Source of the DNA: Bacteroidota bacterium
Lineage (GTDB): Bacteria; Bacteroidota; Bacteroidia; Flavobacteriales_F; PHOS-HE28
Length of the DNA: 32,509 nt
Assembly (NCBI GenBank): GCA_018266685.1
Contig: JAFDZY010000089.1
Coordinates: 1 to 32,509 of the forward strand
Direction of reading: 5' to 3'
Shown here in pieces: positions 23,728 through 31,797 of this stretch. A program made the position numbers and the translations under genes. The notes under the pieces are model-generated. The model was not told where the DNA came from. It was given only the letters and a program-made list of their open reading frames with translations, and did no database searches. The stretch's first letter is position 1; every line of letters begins with the position of its first letter.

Positions 23728-24853
23728 AGGGGCGGGAAGGATAGGGCAGCGGTTGCAGCTCCCGGCCGTGGCGCACCACTATGCGCAGGGTGCCAAGGTG
23801 GTCCAGGTCGCGCTGCAGCGTTTTGGGGGAAAGGCGGGCGTACAACAAGGCCAGGTCCGGTGCCAGGTGCAAGATCTGCGCGGCCCGCAGAGGCTGTCCG
23901 TGGTCCAGCAGTGCCTTGGCCAGCAGGTGCTGGCGGCTGCCGGTTTCGGTGCGGTCCGGGTTCACCAATTGGGCCAGGCTGCTTTGCTCCACGTCGGTGG
24001 CTTGCGCCTGCTGGAGTTCCTCCCACAGGCTGCGCAACTGCTCGGCAAAACCGCGCGCCATGTATGCGATATAGGGTGCCGTATCGCTGCCGGGCCTTGC
24101 GGCTTGTCGCAGCTGGCGCTCGTGTTCGCTGCGGGTGGCAGCGGTGTGCATGGCCAAGCGCTGCGCCGCCGCGGAGGGTACCCCGGCGTGGATCAGCAAT
24201 TGGTGGCCCAGCAGGCGGGCGGTGCGCCCGTTGCCTTCGGCAAAAGGCAGGATCCACAGCAGGTACAATTGAGCCATGAAGGCCCGCACCAGCGCAAAGG
24301 GCAGGAGCTCCTCCTCGTGCCCGGAGTTGAAGGCAGGTCCGCCGAGCCATTCCGCCGCGCACTCCAGTAGGTAAGGTATTTCATCCGCCGGCACTGTTCC
24401 GGCGGTGCTATGCCTCACGTTGCGGTATTCCCCGGGGGTGGTGGCAGTGGGCAGGCCGTGCAGCACCTGGGCATTCATCACTTGCAACGCCCAGGCCCCG
24501 AGGTCCCTGTCAGCAGTGCGTGCCCGTGCCTCGGTCCAGCGCACGGCCTTTACCAAATTGAGGAGTTCCTGCCCCAGGAAAACCTGCGAAGGGGGAAGAA
24601 TCAGGCTGCCTTCGAGCAAGCGGTCCAGCTGGTCTTCGCTCAGTGTGTTGCCCTCCATGGAGGCGCTGGAGACCACTCCATGAAGCAAGGAAATGTAGTT
24701 GATCAACTCGGCTTCCTTGGCCGAAAGGGCGGCCTCGCGGAGCCGGGAACAAAGCGTGGCAGCCTCACCCAGCAGCAACCATGCCGCCCGCGAGAGGTTT
24801 TTCGGCTCCCATTGGAAGGAAAGCCATGGATGTGACTGCTCGTAAGACCGCAT
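23705..24853 (-). CDS. Fic family protein with catalytic His replaced by Leu
   Basis: A 382-residue Fic-domain protein. Fic enzymes usually transfer AMP from ATP to target Ser/Thr/Tyr. The N-terminal inhibitory motif is present (SASMEG, S63 to G68, form S-x3-E-G), which makes it a class II Fic. The conserved PGEYRNVR lies at 140-147. The core motif, normally HPFx(D/E)GNGRxxR, reads LPFAEGNGRTAR (202-213): the catalytic His is Leu202, codon CTG. The anion-binding GNGR and the second Arg remain. The C-terminal 100 residues look like a winged helix (DHGQPLRAAQILHLAPDLALLYARLSPKTLQRDLDHLG). Start ATG 24851-24853 follows a TTAATTTG box by eight bases. The upstream region is AT-rich for this window, which may mean transfer. 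Confidence 0.9.
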   Translation of the reverse strand: MRSYEQSHPWLSFQWEPKNLSRAAWLLLGEAATLCSRLREAALSAKEAELINYISLLHGVVSSASMEGNTLSEDQLDRLLEGSLILPPSQVFLGQELLNLVKAVRWTEARARTADRDLGAWALQVMNAQVLHGLPTATTPGEYRNVRHSTAGTVPADEIPYLLECAAEWLGGPAFNSGHEEELLPFALVRAFMAQLYLLWILPFAEGNGRTARLLGHQLLIHAGVPSAAAQRLAMHTAATRSEHERQLRQAARPGSDTAPYIAYMARGFAEQLRSLWEELQQAQATDVEQSSLAQLVNPDRTETGSRQHLLAKALLDHGQPLRAAQILHLAPDLALLYARLSPKTLQRDLDHLGTLRIVVRHGRELQPLPYPSRPFKTRLNA

Positions 24854-24861
24854 CTATGTCG

Positions 24862-24869
24862 CAAATTAA
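24862..24869 (-). promoter_or_regulatory. Putative -7 box for the fic gene
   Basis: TTAATTTG on the minus strand, eight bases before the ATG. It is a partial match to TAnnTTTG. Confidence 0.35.
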
Positions 24870-24922
24870 GTAGTCCATAATAAGCTGGTAACTAATCGAT
24901 GAAACGAAAAATGAACGGATCA

Positions 24923-24952
24923 ATGTCCATTTATATGTCCGAATGAATGTCC
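24923..24952. promoter_or_regulatory. Three ATGTCC direct repeats at exact 12-bp steps
   Basis: ATGTCC occurs at 24923-24928, 24935-24940 and 24947-24952, separated by six-base spacers (ATTTAT, GAATGA) that differ. The period of 12 is close to one helical turn. It lies 70-100 bp upstream of fic and 75 bp beyond the stop of the next gene, and looks like a tandem operator. Confidence 0.45.
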
Positions 24953-25026
24953 CAATGCTGCAAACACGCAAAACGGGCTGGAATGAAGTGAAATAAAGTA
25001 TGGAATAGGCGTTGAGCCAACGAAAA

Positions 25027-25638
25027 TTATGCTCCCCAGAGCAGTGTTAAGCCCCCCAGAAAAAGCGCGATGGCCCCCAAGGCCATGCCGGCAATGGCCA
25101 GCCCCTTTCCCCGGTCTTCCCGGTCACGGCATTGGCGGCTTCCGATCAACCCCAAGGCAAAGGCGATCGCCCCGCCGATCAACAGGATCCAAGCCCCCTG
25201 AACGGCAAAGCCCAAGGTGAGGGTGGCCACGGCCACAGGCAGGGCGGCAATGGCCTTTGCATTCCACCGGGCCTCATGGGCCTCGTAATAACCGGTATCG
25301 GGCCTTGCCCGTATCGCGGGAACAACTTGCAACGGCTGCCCCGTTTCGATGGAATGGAAAGCGGTGGGTTCAGGCTGTGCGGCTGCGGCCAGGGCCGGCT
25401 CAGCGGACTCTAAATAATCCACAGGTGCTTCGAACGCGATGTTTGGAAACGGACCTGGGGGCCGGTTGATCTCCGAGGCGGTCGCTGCCTGCACACCCGC
25501 AGCAGGCAACAGGCGCTGCGCCTCCTTCACAGGGCCTTGCTTCCGCAACCACCCATATTGTGCCCCATGGCGGCTGGTTGAACAACCCCACAGGACCAGC
25601 CCCCATGCAACGATGGCCAAGGTGTGTTTCCGATTCAT
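25027..25638 (-). CDS. Lipoprotein with C-terminal membrane segments, unknown function
   Basis: A 203-residue protein. The lipobox LWGC places the lipidated Cys at 19 after a hydrophobic signal. Residues 20-115 are Pro/Ala-rich and probably disordered. The C-terminal part has three hydrophobic segments (about 129-148, 150-165, 183-202) with a small charged loop, SRQCRDREDRGKGLAIAG. The phrase RGKGLAIAGMALGAI resembles DUF4190-type membrane proteins of Bacteroidota. A lipid anchor and membrane helices together are common in such proteins. I assign no function. Start ATG 25636-25638. No partner gene is close. Confidence 0.75.
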   Translation of the reverse strand: MNRKHTLAIVAWGLVLWGCSTSRHGAQYGWLRKQGPVKEAQRLLPAAGVQAATASEINRPPGPFPNIAFEAPVDYLESAEPALAAAAQPEPTAFHSIETGQPLQVVPAIRARPDTGYYEAHEARWNAKAIAALPVAVATLTLGFAVQGAWILLIGGAIAFALGLIGSRQCRDREDRGKGLAIAGMALGAIALFLGGLTLLWGA

Positions 25639-25758
25639 GGGTTGAAACTACCCGCCCGGAAGCTGCGGTTTTCGGCCGCTTCACGTTCTCATCAACCACC
25701 GGTGGTGGGGAACCAGTATACGGTGCGTTGATCCGTGGCGTCATTGCGCCCTGTGGAC

Positions 25759-25766
25759 GAACTTTG
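25759..25766 (+). promoter_or_regulatory. Putative -7 box for the 25772 gene
   Basis: GAACTTTG, five bases before the ATG; a near match to TAnnTTTG. Confidence 0.3.
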
Positions 25767-25771
25767 GCCCG

Positions 25772-26518
25772 ATGCACCGGTTTTTCCCGATCCTGGCCTT
25801 GCTGTGGGCGGCCGTGTTCTCCCCGGTACAGGCCCAAGTGGGGGTCACCACATTCGGGCTACAGGTAAAACCGGTGATCCCCTTCAGCTTCTTCGAGCCG
25901 GTTACCACCCTTCAGCGGGAACACCTCAGTTCCACTTTGAAATTGAACGGCGGCATGGCCTTGGGCATGTTGGTGCGCACCGGCATCAGCAAGTCCATTT
26001 CGTTGGAAGTAGGGCTGGACCAGATCACCCGGCGCTATGATTTCAGCATAGCGAACGACACCAACAATTACCAGGACAGTGGAGAATTGCGCTTTGTGGG
26101 GTATGAGATGCCGGTAGTGTGCCTGGTGTACATCCGGCTGGGCCAGCGTACTTGGATGAACAATGCCTTGGGGGTCAGCTTAGACTTCTACCCCGGGGAT
26201 GCCAAGAAGGAGCTGGAGTTTGCTCAAGCGTACTATTTCAGGCGGAATTGGGCCCAGGCCGGGGTGCTGGGCAACATCGGGGTGGAGTACCGCACGCGGA
26301 AGTCGGGCTACTTTTACATTGGGGCCACCTTTCACCGCCCCTTCGGCGACATGGCCCAGGCCAATGTCACCTGGCTGGACAAGTACAGGAGCTACCAGCC
26401 CTACCGAATGATCACCGGGCTCAGCGGCAGCTACCTCACCGTGGACCTGCGGTACTTCTTCCACGAAGATCCGGACAAGGCCCGGGTGCGCCGTGCGAAC
26501 CGGAAAGGCGGTCGGTAG
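25772..26518 (+). CDS. Outer membrane beta-barrel protein, unknown family
   Basis: A 248-residue exported protein with a signal peptide (HRFFPILALLWAAVFSPVQA, cut before Q). The mature part alternates polar and aromatic residues in strand-length blocks, such as GGMALGMLVRTGISKSISLEVGLDQITRRYDF, NNALGVSLDFYPG, GYFYIGATFHRPFG and SYLTVDLRYFFHE, which is typical of an eight-stranded OmpW/OmpX-sized barrel. It ends with a basic tail after the last strand. I do not recognise a specific family. It could be a pore, an adhesin or a PorT-like protein. The start at 25772 is the only ATG with a signal peptide. Confidence 0.75.
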   Translation: MHRFFPILALLWAAVFSPVQAQVGVTTFGLQVKPVIPFSFFEPVTTLQREHLSSTLKLNGGMALGMLVRTGISKSISLEVGLDQITRRYDFSIANDTNNYQDSGELRFVGYEMPVVCLVYIRLGQRTWMNNALGVSLDFYPGDAKKELEFAQAYYFRRNWAQAGVLGNIGVEYRTRKSGYFYIGATFHRPFGDMAQANVTWLDKYRSYQPYRMITGLSGSYLTVDLRYFFHEDPDKARVRRANRKGGR

Positions 26519-26551
26519 CGTGGAGGCCTTCCATTCAAAGACCGGAGTAGC

Positions 26552-26559
26552 CAACTTTG
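26552..26559 (+). promoter_or_regulatory. Putative -7 box for the DUF423 gene
   Basis: CAACTTTG followed by CACCACC and the ATG at 26567; same layout as at the other short-leader genes. Confidence 0.3.
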
Positions 26560-26566
26560 CACCACC

Positions 26567-26971
26567 ATGGAAAAACTGACCGGAGACCGGACCTTGACCT
26601 GGGCAGCTGCCATATTATTGTTGGCCGTTGCGCTGGGCGCTTTTGGTGCCCACGGCATCCGCGATGTGGTGGATGCCCAGGCCTACCACAATTGGACCAC
26701 GGCTGCCCAGTACCAGTTCTACCATGGCTTGGCCCTGTTGTTCCTGGCCGTGATGGAGGGGAAGCTGGAAAGCCGCCTGGTGGGGTTCGTGCGGATCCTG
26801 TTCCTGCTGGGCATGTTGTGCTTCTGCGGTTCATTGTACCTGCTGGCGGCGCGGGACCTGCTTGGGATACAAGGCCTCGCACGCGTACTGGGGCCCATCA
26901 CCCCGTTGGGCGGTCTGCTGTTCATGGCAGGCTGGGGCACCCTGTTGGCGGCCTCCTTGCGCCGCCGCTGA
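26567..26971 (+). CDS. DUF423 family small membrane protein (YgdD-like)
   Basis: A 134-residue inner membrane protein with four hydrophobic segments (about 12-30, 50-65, 73-95, 108-128). The family pattern is clear: GAFGAHGIRD near the first helix, then W.TA.QYQFYHGLALL, and later GSLYLLA and ITPLGGLLFMAGW. Family members are about 120-130 residues, so it is complete. The function of DUF423 proteins is not known to me. The gene sits 48 bp after the beta-barrel gene and 55 bp before pckA on the same strand, but each has its own candidate promoter box. Confidence 0.93.
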   Translation: MEKLTGDRTLTWAAAILLLAVALGAFGAHGIRDVVDAQAYHNWTTAAQYQFYHGLALLFLAVMEGKLESRLVGFVRILFLLGMLCFCGSLYLLAARDLLGIQGLARVLGPITPLGGLLFMAGWGTLLAASLRRR

Positions 26972-27001
26972 CGGACGTCAACCGGCCTTGCGGTGCTTCC
27001 G

Positions 27002-27009
27002 TACATTTG
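27002..27009 (+). promoter_or_regulatory. -7 box upstream of pckA
   Basis: TACATTTG matches TAnnTTTG exactly, 17 bases before the first ATG of pckA. The -33 TTG is not clear. Confidence 0.45.
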
Positions 27010-27026
27010 CACCCCCAAACTGAAAG

Positions 27027-28652
27027 ATGACGAACATGAACGAGTTCGGACTGAAGCCGAAACAAGCGGACCTTTCCAAGGTGGGCTTGAGCAATCTCGG
27101 TGATGTGTACTGGAACCTGGAGCCCGCCGAACTGGTGGAGCACACCTTGGTAAACGGACAAGGCGTACTGGCGGACACGGGCGCATTGGCCGTGGATACC
27201 GGCGAGTTCACCGGCCGCAGCCCGAAGGACAAGTTCTGTGTGAAGGACGGCACCACTGAAAACACGGTTTGGTGGGGCGATGTGAACATCCCCATGGAGC
27301 CCGCCGCGTTCGAGCGGCTCCGCGAGCGGATGGCCGCCTACATGATGGGCCGCGACACGTACGTACGCGATGCCTACGCCTGCGCCGACCCGGCCTTCAA
27401 GCTGAACCTGCGCCTGGTGGCCGAGCTGCCATGGAGCGCGCTCTTCGGCAGCAACATGTTCCTGCGCCCCACCAAGGAAGAACTCGGTGCCTTCAATCCC
27501 GAATGGCACATCCTCTGCGCCCCGGGCTTCATGGCCGATGCCAAGGTGGACGGCACGCGCCAGCACAATTTTGCCGCGGTGGACTTTACCCGCAAGATGA
27601 TCTTGATCGGTGGCACGGCATACACCGGCGAGATCAAGAAGGGCATCTTCAGCGTACTGAACTACATCCTGCCGCAGGACAAGAACGTGCTGAGCATGCA
27701 CTGTTCGGCCAACATCGGCAAAGGCGGTGATACGGCAGTGTTCTTCGGCCTCAGCGGCACGGGCAAAACCACCTTGAGCGCCGACCCGGAGCGCCAGCTG
27801 ATCGGCGACGACGAGCATGGCTGGGGAAACAACGGCGTGTTCAATTTCGAGGGCGGCTGCTATGCCAAGTGCATTGACCTCAGCAAGGAAAAGGAGCCCG
27901 AGATCTGGGAAGCGGTGAAGTTCGGTGCGCTGCTGGAGAACGTCAGCTTCCACGAGGACAGCCAAAGCAAAGTGGATTTCAGCGACGGAAGCAAAACCGA
28001 AAATACCCGTGTGAGCTACCCGCTGGAACACATTGCCAACCACGCGGTGCCCAGCATGGGCGGGCATCCCAGGAACATCTTCTTCCTTACCTGCGATGCC
28101 TATGGCGTATTGCCGCCCATCAGCAAATTGAACGCGGGGCAGGCCATGTACTGGTTCCTGAGCGGATACACGGCCAAGGTGGCCGGTACCGAAGCGGGCA
28201 TCACCGAGCCCAAGACCGCTTTCAGCGCGTGCTTCGGCGCACCCTTCCTGCCGCTGCACCCCACCAAGTATGCCGACATGCTGGGTGAACGCATGAAAAA
28301 GCACGGTGTGCACGTGTGGCTGGTGAACACCGGATGGAGCGGGGGCGCCTACGGCACCGGCGAGCGCATGAAGCTGCGCTACACGCGCGCCATGGTGGGT
28401 GCTGCGTTGAACGGCGCCCTGGACAAGGTGGAATACAACGAGCACCCCGTGTTCGGCGTGATGATGCCGGCAGCCTGCCCGGATGTGCCGCAGGAGATCC
28501 TGGACCCGCGCAACACATGGAAGGACAAGGGTGCATACGATGCCCAAGCAGAGAAGCTGGCTGCGGCCTTCCAGGCCAATTTTGACAAGTACCGCAAGAA
28601 TGCCAATGCGGAGACCATCGCCGCCGAACCAAAGGCGGGCGTGAAGGCCTAA
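27027..28652 (+). CDS. pckA: Phosphoenolpyruvate carboxykinase (ATP)
   Basis: A 541-residue enzyme that turns oxaloacetate and ATP into PEP, CO2 and ADP, the entry step of gluconeogenesis. The length matches the E. coli enzyme (540). Motifs seen: FTGRSPKDKF with the substrate Arg, GGTAYTGEIKKG with the Mn-binding Lys region, the kinase-1a P-loop GLSGTGKTTLS (from about residue 241) and kinase-2 IGDDEHGW with the metal-binding Asp. The later PLHP and NTGWSGGAYG.GERM blocks are also present. Two nearby ATGs (27027, 27036) can serve as start; the first is used. A strong terminator follows 20 bases after the stop, so the gene ends its transcript. Confidence 0.98.
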   Translation: MTNMNEFGLKPKQADLSKVGLSNLGDVYWNLEPAELVEHTLVNGQGVLADTGALAVDTGEFTGRSPKDKFCVKDGTTENTVWWGDVNIPMEPAAFERLRERMAAYMMGRDTYVRDAYACADPAFKLNLRLVAELPWSALFGSNMFLRPTKEELGAFNPEWHILCAPGFMADAKVDGTRQHNFAAVDFTRKMILIGGTAYTGEIKKGIFSVLNYILPQDKNVLSMHCSANIGKGGDTAVFFGLSGTGKTTLSADPERQLIGDDEHGWGNNGVFNFEGGCYAKCIDLSKEKEPEIWEAVKFGALLENVSFHEDSQSKVDFSDGSKTENTRVSYPLEHIANHAVPSMGGHPRNIFFLTCDAYGVLPPISKLNAGQAMYWFLSGYTAKVAGTEAGITEPKTAFSACFGAPFLPLHPTKYADMLGERMKKHGVHVWLVNTGWSGGAYGTGERMKLRYTRAMVGAALNGALDKVEYNEHPVFGVMMPAACPDVPQEILDPRNTWKDKGAYDAQAEKLAAAFQANFDKYRKNANAETIAAEPKAGVKA

Positions 28653-28671
28653 TTTTTCCGGCCCGGAAATT

Positions 28672-28706
28672 GAGTGCCCGGACACCGTCCGGGCACTCTT
28701 AATTTT
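28672..28706 (+). terminator. Rho-independent terminator after pckA
   Basis: A 12-bp perfect stem GAGTGCCCGGAC/GTCCGGGCACTC with an ACC loop, followed by TTAATTTT. Confidence 0.92.
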
Positions 28707-28732
28707 GAACGGGCGAACAATCCAACTGACGG

Positions 28733-30190
28733 ATGCGGGGCAAGGGCGTGTGCTTGGCGGTCATGGCGTGGTGTTGCGCCTTCGCGGTAGATGCGCAGGA
28801 CGGACCAGCAGCCCGCTTGATCTATCCGGAAGATCTGCGCGAGGACATGTCGGTGCTCCGGCAAACCATCGAGCAAGCCCACCCGGACCCGTACCGCTAC
28901 CATTCCGGACCGGAGCTGGATACGTTGTTCTCCACGGTTGCGGCCTCGTTCACCGTTCCGCTCACTGCGGAAGAATTTATCGCTGCGGTGCTGCCCGTTT
29001 TCAAGGCCGTTGGTGATGCCGGCCTGGTGCTGGCCCCTCCGGCGGTTTTGAGCGCACAATACGACCACGCCGAACCGTTGATCCCCATCAAGGTGGCCGT
29101 GATCGGCGACCGGTTGTACCTGGATGCCGAATTGAAAGGCTTCAGAAGCCTGCCCACCGGATGCGAACTGGTGCAGATCAACGGGCAACCTGCTGCCGAA
29201 CTATTGAACAAGCTCCGGTCGTCCTTGGTGCCTGACGGAGCGGACACCGCATGGGCCGATGGCCGCATCGGGCAGGATTTTCCGTTGCTGTACCGCAGGT
29301 TCATTGGCGCTTCGGACCGGTTCCGGATAGCCTATCGCACTGCCGGAGGGGAAACGGGCGAACGCGATGTCTTTGCCATGACGAAGGAGGAAATGCAGCA
29401 GACCTACGCGAGGAAAGGCATTGCGTTGGCACCATGGCGACTGGAGGAAATGCCGGACCTGCATGCTGCATGGCTTACGCTGGAAACCATGGACCGCAAG
29501 GAGCTGGAGCAGTTCAAGGTCAATCCGGAGCGCTTCCTGAACGGAGTGGGGGAGGCCCTGCGCAAGTCCAAGGCCTCCACCCTGGTAGTTGACGTGCGCG
29601 GCGCTGGCGGTTGGGACATGCGCATGGCGGGGCAAGTGTTCGGGCTGATCGCACGGAAGCCGTACCGTGTGGTGCGCTCCATGTCCATTCGCAGCGGCGA
29701 GGTACCGGATGCCTACCGGTATGCCGAAACGGGCGCGGACTTCTTCGCCTCGGCGGGCGGTGCCTATTTGCCCGAAGTGAACGGACGGCGGGAATTGAAG
29801 GCGGATGACCCCCGGCTGGTGCCCGTACCGCCTCAAAAGGATGCCTTCGACGGTAAGGTATACGTAGTGGCGGACGGGCTTACCACCGGCGCCGGTGCGG
29901 CTTTTGTGATGATGGCCAACCGCAGCGGCCGGGCGCGCACCGTGGGTGGTGAAACCGGCTCGAACGCTGTGAGCTTCTGTGGCGGCCCGATGCTTACGCT
30001 CACATTGCCGCATACCGACTGCATCTTGCGCGTGCCCTTGGTCCGCTTTGTTCCGGAAGGCAACCCGGACGGGCCTACGAGCCGGGGCGAATTTCCCGCT
30101 TCGCCGGTGGCGCAGTGCCCGCAGGATGTGGCGCAGGGCAAGGACACAGTGCGCGAAGCTTTGCTGCAATTGATCTTCGAGCTGCAATGA
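28733..30190 (+). CDS. S41 peptidase-like protein lacking the catalytic Ser
   Basis: A 485-residue exported protein (signal peptide ending VDA-Q22). The N-terminal block DMSVLRQTIEQAHPDPYRY is the usual cap of Bacteroidota S41 peptidases. A PDZ-like strand (GCELVQINGQPAAELL, about 143-158) and the S41 core (TLVVDVRGAGGWDM, about 283-296) follow. The nucleophile region, normally T-x-S-A-x-E, reads LTTGAGAAF (383-391): the Ser position is Gly386 (GGC) and the acidic position is Ala389. The following GGETGSN keeps the oxyanion-side Gly block. So it is probably not an active protease and may act as a binding or scaffold protein. Its stop overlaps the start of the binding-protein gene (ATGA), so the two are translationally coupled. 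Confidence 0.88.
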   Translation: MRGKGVCLAVMAWCCAFAVDAQDGPAARLIYPEDLREDMSVLRQTIEQAHPDPYRYHSGPELDTLFSTVAASFTVPLTAEEFIAAVLPVFKAVGDAGLVLAPPAVLSAQYDHAEPLIPIKVAVIGDRLYLDAELKGFRSLPTGCELVQINGQPAAELLNKLRSSLVPDGADTAWADGRIGQDFPLLYRRFIGASDRFRIAYRTAGGETGERDVFAMTKEEMQQTYARKGIALAPWRLEEMPDLHAAWLTLETMDRKELEQFKVNPERFLNGVGEALRKSKASTLVVDVRGAGGWDMRMAGQVFGLIARKPYRVVRSMSIRSGEVPDAYRYAETGADFFASAGGAYLPEVNGRRELKADDPRLVPVPPQKDAFDGKVYVVADGLTTGAGAAFVMMANRSGRARTVGGETGSNAVSFCGGPMLTLTLPHTDCILRVPLVRFVPEGNPDGPTSRGEFPASPVAQCPQDVAQGKDTVREALLQLIFELQ

Positions 30191-31323
30191 ATCGGGCCGC
30201 TCCAGGCATTCGGCTGCCTGCGTTGACCTTGTTAGTTTTTATTGCCATGGCCGGCTGCGGCGTTCAGCAGCCTTCCCCTGCAACATGGGCAGGCTGGACA
30301 CGGCAACCGGTGCAGTACGCGCGGTATTTCCAGCTTTGGGCCCAGGGCGGCCAGCAGCTGCTGCTCACCTTCGGGCCGGGGGGGAGCAAGGATACCACGG
30401 GCATTTTCGTGCTCGACGACAGTACGGCAGGCATCCAGGCTCCGCCTGGGGCGGTCCGTTTGCATAGCCCTCTCCGGCGCGTTGCCTTGATGAGCACCAC
30501 GCAGGCCTCCTTCATCTCTGCCTTGGGGCAGGCAAAGGAGGTGGTGGGTTGTGCCTATACGGACCGCTTGCGGGACACGGCCGTGGCGGCTTTAGCGCGG
30601 AACGGCCACGTGGAGGAGATCGGTGCAGGCGAAGGCGTGGACCGTGAAAAACTGTTGCTCTTGGCGCCGGATGCACTCCTTTCCTATCCGTACGGTACCA
30701 AGGACCAAGGGCGTGTGCTGGGGCGGATCCCCGTGGTACCGGTGTCTGAGTATTTGGAAGGGCATCCATTGGGGCGTGCGGAATGGATCCGGGCCTTTGG
30801 GGCGTTGTTCGGGCTGGAGGACCGGGCGGACAGTATTTTTCATGGCATTGTGGAGCGCTACGCCGCCGCATTGGCCACGGTTCCTTCGGGAACGCAGCGC
30901 CCGGTGGTTTTCTTCGGAAGCGCGTGGAAAGGAAGCTGGTCCGCGCCTTCAGGAAATAGTTACATGGCGCAGCTGATCAAGGATGCCGGTGGACGCTACC
31001 TGTATGCCGACAGCATCACCAAGGGCAACATTGACCTGGGCCTTGAAACGGTGTTGCACACCGGTGCCGATGCAGCGTTTTGGGGCCGCATCCTGGACCG
31101 GCCGGAACGGGTAACGGCCGCAGATGTGGCGGGCGGTGACAGCAGGGTGATGGCCTTGCCCGCCTTCCGGAACGGCGGTGCCTTCTACGCCACTAGTGCG
31201 GAAAGCGACCTCTTCGGGCAGGCCGGCCTGGAACCGGCGGTGGTGCTGCGCGACCTGATCGACATCCTGCACCCCGGGCTTGCGCAAGGAAGAAAGCCGG
31301 TGTACTTCAGGCCGGTTCAGTAG
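30187..31323 (+). CDS. ABC-transporter substrate-binding lipoprotein, BtuF/FepB (PF01497) type
   Basis: A 378-residue protein with lipobox MAGC (Cys24) after a hydrophobic signal. The body follows the periplasmic binding protein fold used for ferric siderophores, heme and cobalamin: RVALMSTTQASFISALGQAKEVVGCAY, then KLLLLAPDALLSYPYG, IPVVPVSEYLEGHPLGRAEWIRAFGALFG, a long backbone helix, and a second lobe with SYMAQLIKDAGGRYLY. The start ATG 30187 overlaps the previous stop (ATGA); longer reading upstream would overlap that gene and lose the signal. No permease or ATPase is next to it in the window. Bacteroidota cobalamin or siderophore loci often have this lipoprotein alone. Ligand unknown. 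Its 3' end overlaps the convergent Mpo1-like gene by seven bases. Confidence 0.9.
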   Translation: MNRAAPGIRLPALTLLVFIAMAGCGVQQPSPATWAGWTRQPVQYARYFQLWAQGGQQLLLTFGPGGSKDTTGIFVLDDSTAGIQAPPGAVRLHSPLRRVALMSTTQASFISALGQAKEVVGCAYTDRLRDTAVAALARNGHVEEIGAGEGVDREKLLLLAPDALLSYPYGTKDQGRVLGRIPVVPVSEYLEGHPLGRAEWIRAFGALFGLEDRADSIFHGIVERYAAALATVPSGTQRPVVFFGSAWKGSWSAPSGNSYMAQLIKDAGGRYLYADSITKGNIDLGLETVLHTGADAAFWGRILDRPERVTAADVAGGDSRVMALPAFRNGGAFYATSAESDLFGQAGLEPAVVLRDLIDILHPGLAQGRKPVYFRPVQ

Positions 31324-31787
31324 GCAATGCCCAGGCGGCGGTAAAGCTTGGCCATCAGCCAGGCCGGGCCGATCAACAGGAAAAGCAGGTCCTTCAAAAA
31401 GCTGGGCTTCTTTCCCTCCACGCCGTGGCCGATGAACTGGGCGATCCAGGCCAGCACGAAGATCGACAAGCAGATCGCCCACAGCGGCCATGCGGCATGT
31501 TGGTCCAGCCAGCGGCCCGCCCACAAGCAAGCCACGTTGAAGATGACCATGCCGATGGCAATGGAAAAACTGCGCTGCATGTAAAAGATCCAAACGGCGC
31601 CCATGGCCAGAAAGGCCCACAGGTAGTGGTCCACGTAGCGGTAGGCCGGCGCGGGGATGGCCATCAGCAATCCGACCATGCTGAAATAGATCAGCGGCAC
31701 CGCAACCCAATGCACGGTTATGTTCACCGGGTTGCGGTGGCCTTCGCCGTATTCATCAAACCATTGCTGGAGGGTGCGGTTGGCCAT
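31317..31787 (-). CDS. Mpo1-like/DUF962 membrane protein
   Basis: A 156-residue membrane protein. The yeast relative Mpo1 is an Fe(II) dioxygenase that removes one carbon from 2-hydroxy fatty acids; bacterial members are DUF962 proteins. Key marks are EYGEGHRNPVNITVHW (conserved H17 and H26) and QFIGHGVEGKKPSFLKDL (H121), plus four hydrophobic segments between them. The length is normal (about 150-200). ATG 31785-31787 (MANRTLQQWFDEYG) is chosen; an earlier ATG would overlap the DinB-like gene and adds unconserved sequence. It begins ten bases after the stop of the DinB-like gene, in the same operon. A role in 2-hydroxy lipid breakdown is inferred. Confidence 0.9.
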   Translation of the reverse strand: MANRTLQQWFDEYGEGHRNPVNITVHWVAVPLIYFSMVGLLMAIPAPAYRYVDHYLWAFLAMGAVWIFYMQRSFSIAIGMVIFNVACLWAGRWLDQHAAWPLWAICLSIFVLAWIAQFIGHGVEGKKPSFLKDLLFLLIGPAWLMAKLYRRLGIAY

Positions 31788-31797
31788 ATCCCGTAGT

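Noticed and set aside
24765..24971. A 68-codon minus-strand frame upstream of fic, considered as an antitoxin
   Set aside because: It overlaps the fic coding start by about 90 bases in another frame, lacks an antitoxin motif, and the inhibitory helix is already inside the Fic protein.
26922..28685. A 587-codon minus-strand open frame
   Set aside because: Antisense of pckA.
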